A DNA stretch of 9,209 nucleotides from Sphingomonadaceae bacterium (GTDB taxonomy: Bacteria > Pseudomonadota > Alphaproteobacteria > Sphingomonadales > Sphingomonadaceae), in the NCBI GenBank assembly GCA_020446665.1, contig JAGREF010000302.1, positions 1-9,209 of the forward strand, read 5' to 3'. Each line of letters starts with the position of its first letter. Within the stretch, counting starts at the first letter, position 1. The notes beneath the pieces were generated by a model. That model searched no databases and was not told the DNA's origin. It saw only the letters and a program-made list of their open reading frames with translations. Shown here piece by piece: positions 1 to 4,310 of this stretch. The position numbers and the translations under genes are program-made.

Positions 1-75
1 CAGAAGATCGGCCGTCCGCGTCAGCTCTATACCGGTCCGACTCAGCGCGATTACGTGCCGGTCGACAAGCGTTAA
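1..75 (+). CDS. C-terminal end of an unidentified protein (partial)
   Basis: Frame 1 is open from the window edge and ends in TAA at 73-75. It gives 24 residues ending in RDYVPVDKR. All three forward frames are open over this short stretch. I prefer frame 1 because the other two need rarer codons (AGA, ATA, CTA, TTA), and because its stop lies 8 bases before the next start, with the next gene's AAGGA ribosome site right at the stop. The tail is polar and basic with no membrane segment. I do not recognise the protein. It probably shares a transcript with the small membrane protein that follows. Confidence 0.5.
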   Translation, partial: QKIGRPRQLYTGPTQRDYVPVDKR

Positions 76-79
76 AGGA
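75..79 (+). promoter_or_regulatory. Ribosome binding site of the 67-residue membrane protein
   Basis: AAGGA overlaps the last base of the upstream stop codon. It lies 4 bases before ATG 84 and 7 bases before ATG 87. The spacing favours the second ATG, which would remove only one residue. Confidence 0.55.
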
Positions 80-83
80 CCAA

Positions 84-287
84 ATGATGGCTTTTCTCCG
101 CGTTCTGCTCACTATCTTGGGGGCTTTCCTGCTGGTGGCAGGCAGCTTCTTCGCCTTGCAGGGCGCGGGGGTCATCATGTGGCCGGAAGAAAGCTTCATG
201 CTCGCCAATCGCGATTGGGTGACCTACGGGATCATCATCGCGCTGGCGGGCGCAGCGGTACTGCTGCTGGGCCGCAAATTACGCTAG
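84..287 (+). CDS. Small two-span inner-membrane protein, 67 residues
   Basis: The product has two hydrophobic helices, at about residues 4-28 and 46-64. They are joined by a polar loop containing a WPEESFM motif and a conserved-looking DW before the second helix, and the protein ends in basic residues (GRKLR). The architecture suggests a small inner-membrane protein with both ends in the cytoplasm. Two ATG codons are adjacent (84 and 87). The AAGGA at 75-79 is 4 bases from the first and 7 from the second, so the second may be the real start. The gene follows the upstream stop by 8 bases, suggesting an operon. Its last 9 bases overlap the end of the convergent kinase-like gene. I recall similar short proteins of unknown role in sphingomonads but cannot name a family. 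Function unknown. Confidence 0.7.
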   Translation: MMAFLRVLLTILGAFLLVAGSFFALQGAGVIMWPEESFMLANRDWVTYGIIIALAGAAVLLLGRKLR

Positions 288-1679
288 GGGGTTTTCTGCT
301 CCTGGCAGATCAAGCGTGAAACGAGCCCCTTGCCCCGGCGCACTTTCCACGCTCAGTTCACCGCCCATGGCACGCGCAAGGCGGCGTGAGATATAGAGGC
401 CGAGCCCTGAGCCACCTTCGCCAGTGCGCCCGAGGCGTTCAAACTTGTTGAACACCACAGCCTGCTGCTCGTCGCTCATGCCCTGCCCCTGATCGGCAAC
501 GGTAATGCGGGCACGATCACCGGCGGATTCCATCCGGATCCAGACCTGCGAACCGGACGGCGAATAGTTGATCGCATTGCCCATCAGATTGAGCAGCACC
601 TGCAAGACACGGCGGAATTCGGCAATGGCCGGAACGCTGTCCCCCACTTGCGGCACAACCAGACGGACATTCTTTTCCTGCGCCCGAACGCCAAGGATAC
701 CCGCCGCGCGGCGCGCAACATCGCCCAGATCAATGCGATCAGGGGCAGTCGTGAAGTCCTCTGCTTCCACCACTTCCAGATCAGCCAGATCCTCGATCAG
801 CGAGAGCAGATGCTGGCCAGCAGCGGCGATATCGGCAGCATAATCGCTATATTCGTCTGACAGCGGACCGGCCATGCGGGTACGGATGGTTTCCGCATTG
901 GCAATGATCCGCGCAATGGGCTGGCGCAAAACCGGCGAGAGATCGCGGCCCAGCGATGCCACACCGCCCTTGATCTTGGCTTTGGCAGCAGGCTTCACCG
1001 GCTCCGGTGCCTGTTGCGGCAGCGGTGTGTCGGCGATCAGATAGAGGTCAAAGCCGTTACTGCCCGGCTCTGGCTGGCCATGAGGAACCAGTACAGAGCG
1101 CCAGCCCCGCGTGGACCCGGCAATGGCGCATTTGGCTCCATCCAGCAGCCGCCAGTGAAGCGGCTGAGCATGGGTGCTGCCAGGCAGATCGAGGAAGGCT
1201 GTCCACGGACGCCCGATGCCCTTGCGCATTTCATCGGCTAGGCTGGCAAGGTCTGGTGCCGTGCATTCCACCGCCAGCACATTCTGCCGCGCATCCAGCC
1301 GGGCATTCAGCTCAGCCAGAGTCTGGTCAATCTGCAACCGGCGTTCGGCTACCCGCGGGGCAGCCTCTTGCGGAGCGGCAGCAGTCTGCCAGTTGGAAAC
1401 ACCGATCTGGCATCCACCCGCTTCATCTTCTGCCGGCTCTACTTCAACCCAGGCGGTGACGATTTCCTGCCCGTCATGCGCTCTGATCTTGCGCGCAAGA
1501 CGCAGGCCATAAGCGCGCGATTTGCGCACGACTTCCAGCAATTCGGGAATGGCGACCCGGCCAGGAATCTCCCCGCCGCAGCGCAATTGCAAACCCGCAA
1601 GGGGCTCATCCACCTCGACAAAGCGATTATCCGCATCGGTACGGGCGCGGGCCAGAAAACTGCCGGTAAAGGGGGTCAT
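279..1679 (-). CDS. Soluble histidine-kinase-like protein with proline in place of the phospho-accepting histidine
   Basis: This is a 466-residue protein with no membrane segment. Residues 1-100 and about 110-218 look like two sensory (PAS-like) domains. They are followed by a Pro/Ala/Lys linker (219-238), a HisKA-like dimerisation domain (about 244-303) and a HATPase domain (about 320-459). The ATPase motifs are intact: N box with N364 and N368, G1 DQGQGM (396-401), F box FNKFERLGR (410-418) and G2 GGSGLGLYI (422-430). The HisKA region resembles the PleC/DivJ/DivL/PdhS group (GPL at 271-273, then GQHLLSLIEDLADLE), but the expected SHELRTP reads SPVLRQP, with P249 at the histidine position. 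It is therefore probably a pseudo-kinase or a binding protein, comparable to DivL, which has tyrosine there. The start at 1679 lies 4 bases after the upstream stop. A longer reading from 1814 is possible but would overlap the upstream gene and starts with an implausible Cys-rich leader. Confidence 0.88.
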   Translation of the reverse strand: MTPFTGSFLARARTDADNRFVEVDEPLAGLQLRCGGEIPGRVAIPELLEVVRKSRAYGLRLARKIRAHDGQEIVTAWVEVEPAEDEAGGCQIGVSNWQTAAAPQEAAPRVAERRLQIDQTLAELNARLDARQNVLAVECTAPDLASLADEMRKGIGRPWTAFLDLPGSTHAQPLHWRLLDGAKCAIAGSTRGWRSVLVPHGQPEPGSNGFDLYLIADTPLPQQAPEPVKPAAKAKIKGGVASLGRDLSPVLRQPIARIIANAETIRTRMAGPLSDEYSDYAADIAAAGQHLLSLIEDLADLEVVEAEDFTTAPDRIDLGDVARRAAGILGVRAQEKNVRLVVPQVGDSVPAIAEFRRVLQVLLNLMGNAINYSPSGSQVWIRMESAGDRARITVADQGQGMSDEQQAVVFNKFERLGRTGEGGSGLGLYISRRLARAMGGELSVESAPGQGARFTLDLPGAENPLA

Positions 1680-1683
1680 GCGA

Positions 1684-2664
1684 TCAGCCTGCCTGCCAGC
1701 CAGAGCCGGTCGAACCGGACGCATCCAGCATTTCAGCAGCGCGGTCTGCGCGCAGCATGTCGAAGCCTTCCGGCAAGGAGACATGCGGATGGATATAGAC
1801 GAACTGTTCCTCAACCTCTGCCGGTTTCAACCCGGCAGCGCGCAAACCAAGTGCGAGCCGCGCCAGCTGGCGATCATTGGTCGAAACGATAGTCAGGTCG
1901 CGATCCTGATGCGATGCCATGGACAAGGCAGTGAGCCACAAGGCCACACCAGCATGATTGATGGACAGCGCCGCCCGCGAACCATTCCCCATCCCGAGCA
2001 CCAGCCGGGTCAGCAAGCCCAGCCGACTGGAGCTTTCATCATAGCGCTCGCGCAAGGCCTTCTGCGCATCGCGGCATACAAGCTCGGCCTGGGGACCGGC
2101 AAAGGCCGCCAGCGAGAGCAAGGCATGGTGAAACAAGTCACCGGGCAATTCGCGAATGGGCAGTTCCATACGCTGTTGCTGCTGCGTGAAACGGGCCTGT
2201 GCGGCAAGCGCAGACATGGCGGTGCTGGCCGTGCCTGTATCGTCCGAAGCAATCAGCGATTGCAGCAGCGGCGACAGAACACGATCAATCGTACCGCGTC
2301 GCTCCAGCCGCTCCGTCAGATGCCATTCCAGCGCCATAGCATGGCAATGGCACAGGAATGGAGGATGACCTGCCATCTGCTCGGTGAGCGCTGCGGAATG
2401 TTCCTGCGCAAATCCGCGCGGGTCAGCATTCTCGCCTGCTTCTGCAAGGGCGAGCAGCAATTGCCGGGCAACATCGGTGATCATGCCACGAACACGCGAC
2501 ACAATTTCATCGCTGAACAGCGAATGGTCGTGATTGGCCAGCAAATGCCCCATAATCGGCCCAATTGTGCCAAGCACAACATCACCATGCGCGAGCTCGT
2601 CACGCAGGATCGATTCCACGGGGATTTCTGGGTTCTGGGTCATGCCGGTTGTCACCATAGCCAT
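1684..2664 (-). CDS. Helical conserved hypothetical protein, DUF2336-like
   Basis: This is a 326-residue soluble protein that looks all-helical, rich in Ala, Leu, Arg and Gln, with no membrane segment or signal peptide. A Cys/His cluster (HPPFLCHCHAMALEWH) lies at about residue 100, and a conserved-looking segment near the C-terminus reads EEQFVYIHPHVSLPEG. The composition, length and company resemble DUF2336 proteins (alphaproteobacterial, HEAT-like helical repeats, function unknown), but I see no decisive motif, so the assignment is tentative. The gene lies 17 bases after the 393-residue protein gene and 4 bases before the kinase-like gene, so it is almost certainly co-transcribed and perhaps a partner of the kinase-like protein. 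The ribosome site AAGG is only one base from the first ATG but 7 bases from the third codon, also ATG, so translation probably starts at 2658. Confidence 0.78.
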   Translation of the reverse strand: MAMVTTGMTQNPEIPVESILRDELAHGDVVLGTIGPIMGHLLANHDHSLFSDEIVSRVRGMITDVARQLLLALAEAGENADPRGFAQEHSAALTEQMAGHPPFLCHCHAMALEWHLTERLERRGTIDRVLSPLLQSLIASDDTGTASTAMSALAAQARFTQQQQRMELPIRELPGDLFHHALLSLAAFAGPQAELVCRDAQKALRERYDESSSRLGLLTRLVLGMGNGSRAALSINHAGVALWLTALSMASHQDRDLTIVSTNDRQLARLALGLRAAGLKPAEVEEQFVYIHPHVSLPEGFDMLRADRAAEMLDASGSTGSGWQAG

Positions 2665-2681
2665 GCCTTAGCCGGACATGG

Positions 2682-3863
2682 TTAAACTGCCGTTATCCGA
2701 CCGCGGAAATGCACAAAAAAAGTCAGTGCTGCTGCGAGGATAGCGATTATCTGCATGGCAGGGAGCAGGAAGCCCGCAAAACCGGCACTTGCCAGCAATA
2801 TGCACAAGGCCGCCCGGTCGCCCGCAGCAGTGGCCCAGCGCTTGTCCGGTGCCAGCGCCGCAAGATGCAGCCAGCCCAGCACCATGATCCCGGCAAAGAG
2901 GGGCTCCTGCCATACTGTCGGCGGCCATGGCAGCACCGGCAGCGCCAGAATTGCCAGATCCGCCAACAGGCTCATCTGCGTTACGCCCGAATCTTGTGCT
3001 TCAAGCCGCTCCAGCGCTTGCGCAATCATCATCGTGATGGATGCAAGGGCAAGGATGGCAAAGCCTGCCCCTGCCCCGCCAAACCATCCGGCAAGCAGCG
3101 ATATGAACGCAAGAAACAGCCCCCCTGCACCCATTGCCGTTGCTGAAATTCCTTTTGAAAACAGCACTGAATAGGTCTTACCGGCAAAGCGGTCTGCCAG
3201 CGCCCGAAACGGCGCGAACCAGCCCGTGGGCCGGAGCCGTGAAAGCATTGCTCGCTCACTGGCGGTTTCCAGCTGCGCCGGTTCACGCACCAGTATCCAG
3301 TCGCTCGAACTATCTTCGATATCCGGCAAAGGCACCATTCTGGTCCCGGCCTGCAAACCGATCCTCAGCAAGGCTGACGCAGGGTCGCTATCGGGCGGCA
3401 AATCGGCCAGCCGTTCCACCATGGAGCCGCGCAGGAGCATCGCGCCTGCCCATGCCCGTTCCCCGTCAATGCGTTCGAAACCTGCCGGTACAGCCTTGGC
3501 CGCAGGCAGAACCGTCACACCCGGCCGCTCGCCCAGCAGGCCCGCCAAAGCATCGCCATCTGCCAGCAAGCCATCCGCCAGAACCAGCACTTCATCTGCC
3601 GCGCTGACCAGCCCGGATAACGGGCGTGCTCCGGTAATGGCATGAAAACGGGCCCCGGCTGCCTCTGCTGCATGTTGCAGCGCGAGAATGTCGGGAGACA
3701 TGCCATGGCACAGCGCCACGATCTTCTCGCAGCCAAAATCCAGCGCCTGTTCCAGCTGGTGGCGAGCCAGATTATGCGCGCCATAGCGGGTGAAGGCGAT
3801 CGGTACGCCAGCCCCATCATCGGCATCTGCCATCTCAATGGCTGAAATCAGCGCAACCCGCAC
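2682..3863 (-). CDS. 393-residue protein: degenerate nucleotidyltransferase-like domain plus membrane domain
   Basis: Residues 1 to about 205 look like an alpha/beta GT-A or nucleotidyltransferase fold: VALIS at the start, HQLEQALDFGCEKIVALC at 35-52, VLVLADGLLADGD at 92-104, and DWILVREPAQLETA at 188-201. Residues 242-385 hold five to six hydrophobic helices. This order matches fusions of sugar-nucleotide-type transferases with CDP-alcohol phosphotransferases. The catalytic signatures are absent, however. There is no glycine-rich GxGxR loop at the N-terminus, and where the D..DG..AR motif would fall (about 278-286) the sequence reads MMIAQALER, with no later Asp pair in register. It may be an inactive relative that binds a ligand at the membrane. 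The start is GTG, supported by GGGAG six bases upstream and by the lack of a better ATG. It is the second gene of the minus-strand cluster. Homology is inferred by eye; function unknown. Confidence 0.72.
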   Translation of the reverse strand: MRVALISAIEMADADDGAGVPIAFTRYGAHNLARHQLEQALDFGCEKIVALCHGMSPDILALQHAAEAAGARFHAITGARPLSGLVSAADEVLVLADGLLADGDALAGLLGERPGVTVLPAAKAVPAGFERIDGERAWAGAMLLRGSMVERLADLPPDSDPASALLRIGLQAGTRMVPLPDIEDSSSDWILVREPAQLETASERAMLSRLRPTGWFAPFRALADRFAGKTYSVLFSKGISATAMGAGGLFLAFISLLAGWFGGAGAGFAILALASITMMIAQALERLEAQDSGVTQMSLLADLAILALPVLPWPPTVWQEPLFAGIMVLGWLHLAALAPDKRWATAAGDRAALCILLASAGFAGFLLPAMQIIAILAAALTFFVHFRGRITAV

Positions 3864-3893
3864 AGCATGCTCCCGTTCTCGGGATCATTTCTA
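3864..3893 (-). promoter_or_regulatory. Leader of the 393-residue protein gene with a hairpin over the ribosome site
   Basis: On the minus strand the leader contains a 5-bp GC-rich stem with an AGAA loop (TCCCG AGAA CGGGA, plus-strand 3871-3884). Its right arm contains most of the GGGAG ribosome site (3870-3874), which lies six bases before the GTG start. Folding would hide the ribosome site. The stem is short, so the regulatory effect is uncertain. Confidence 0.35.
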
Positions 3894-3916
3894 AGGCGAC
3901 GGGTCAGCGCTGCCAA
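3888..3916 (-). promoter_or_regulatory. Possible sigma70-type promoter for the 393-residue protein and downstream genes
   Basis: On the minus strand, TTGGCA (3916-3911, five of six matches to TTGACA) is followed after 17 bases by TAGAAA (3893-3888, four of six matches to TATAAT). The GTG start is 24 bases further on, so a transcript would carry a very short leader. The promoter lies in the 78-base gap after the HPt-like gene. It would let the last three genes of the cluster be expressed separately from the first. Confidence 0.4.
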
Positions 3917-3941
3917 GCAAGCGGCGCCGGTTCAGGCGCTT

Positions 3942-4241
3942 TTATGCGCTGAAATCCTTCAGGAAGGCTTCGAGGCGGCGAATGACAACCGGATCGCCGG
4001 GCGCGGAGGAAATCGCTTCTTCTGCCAAAGTGATCAGATCAGTGGCATGAAAGCTTGCCGCCAGCCCTTTCAGACGCATGGCAGCAACATTCCAGTTGCC
4101 GTCACAGCGAGAGCGGCGCAGCAAGTCAACCTGCCGGTCCAGGCTCTCCAGAAATGCAGCACGCAGCTCTTTCAGCAGCTCGGCATCATCGCCAGCCGCC
4201 GCCGCCAGTGTTGCATCAAGGGCACCATCTACATAAGCCAT
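3942..4241 (-). CDS. HPt-like protein lacking the phospho-accepting histidine
   Basis: This is a 99-residue soluble, mostly helical protein of HPt-domain length. The helix pattern fits the histidine-phosphotransfer four-helix bundle: AELLKELRAAFLESLDRQVDL at 20-40, then NWNVAAMRLKGLAASFHATDL at 49-69 and TLAEEAISS at 71-79. The core motif of HPt domains is AHxLKGxxxxxG. Here it reads AMRLKGLAASFH, with M55 at the histidine position and the LKG that follows intact. The codon is ATG, three changes from either His codon. H65, ten residues later, is not at the usual site. The protein probably binds a receiver or kinase-like partner without phosphotransfer. It is the first gene of the minus-strand cluster, divergent from the large coiled-coil gene. 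Its ribosome site is weak. The gene is clearly coding; its role is inferred. Confidence 0.82.
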   Translation of the reverse strand: MAYVDGALDATLAAAAGDDAELLKELRAAFLESLDRQVDLLRRSRCDGNWNVAAMRLKGLAASFHATDLITLAEEAISSAPGDPVVIRRLEAFLKDFSA

Positions 4242-4310
4242 ATCACGCTTTTACGCCTGACGAAGTTAATGGCGGGTTTAATATCCTGCAAAAGATGATA
4301 GATTCCGCCC
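4242..4310. promoter_or_regulatory. Divergent intergenic region with overlapping weak promoter candidates
   Basis: These 69 bases separate the starts of the HPt-like and coiled-coil genes and are the most AT-rich stretch nearby. Rightward candidate: CTGACG (4257-4262), 16 bases, TAATAT (4279-4284), ending 26 bases before the ATG. Leftward candidate: TTGCAG (4291-4286), 17 bases, TAACTT (4268-4263), ending 21 bases before the ATG. Both are only partial matches to sigma70 consensus and they overlap, so one regulator could control both directions. Two TTAA elements (4266-4269 and 4278-4281) form a symmetric pair with an 8-base spacer inside the overlap, a possible but unproven operator. Neither gene has a strong ribosome site. 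Confidence 0.4.

Noticed and set aside
279..1679. Frameshift or sequencing error as the reason for the missing histidine
   Set aside because: The frame is continuous, the residues flanking P249 match the family, all ATP-binding motifs follow in the same frame, and two base changes would be needed to restore His.
1680..1814. N-terminal extension of the kinase-like protein up to 1814
   Set aside because: It would overlap the end of the upstream gene by 131 bases, and the added residues are Cys/Arg-rich and unlike a structured domain. The ATG at 1679 fits the operon spacing.
1522..2685. A 387-codon open frame on the + strand opposite the helical protein and the start of the kinase-like gene
   Set aside because: Its product is rich in Arg, Gln, His and Cys without domain pattern, it has no ribosome site, and it lies opposite two well-supported genes. 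Long antisense frames are common in GC-rich DNA.
3922..3958. Possible intrinsic terminator after the HPt-like gene (GCGC arms and a GGCGCC-type palindrome)
   Set aside because: The stems are only four to eight bases, partly inside the coding end, and no T-run follows on the minus strand.
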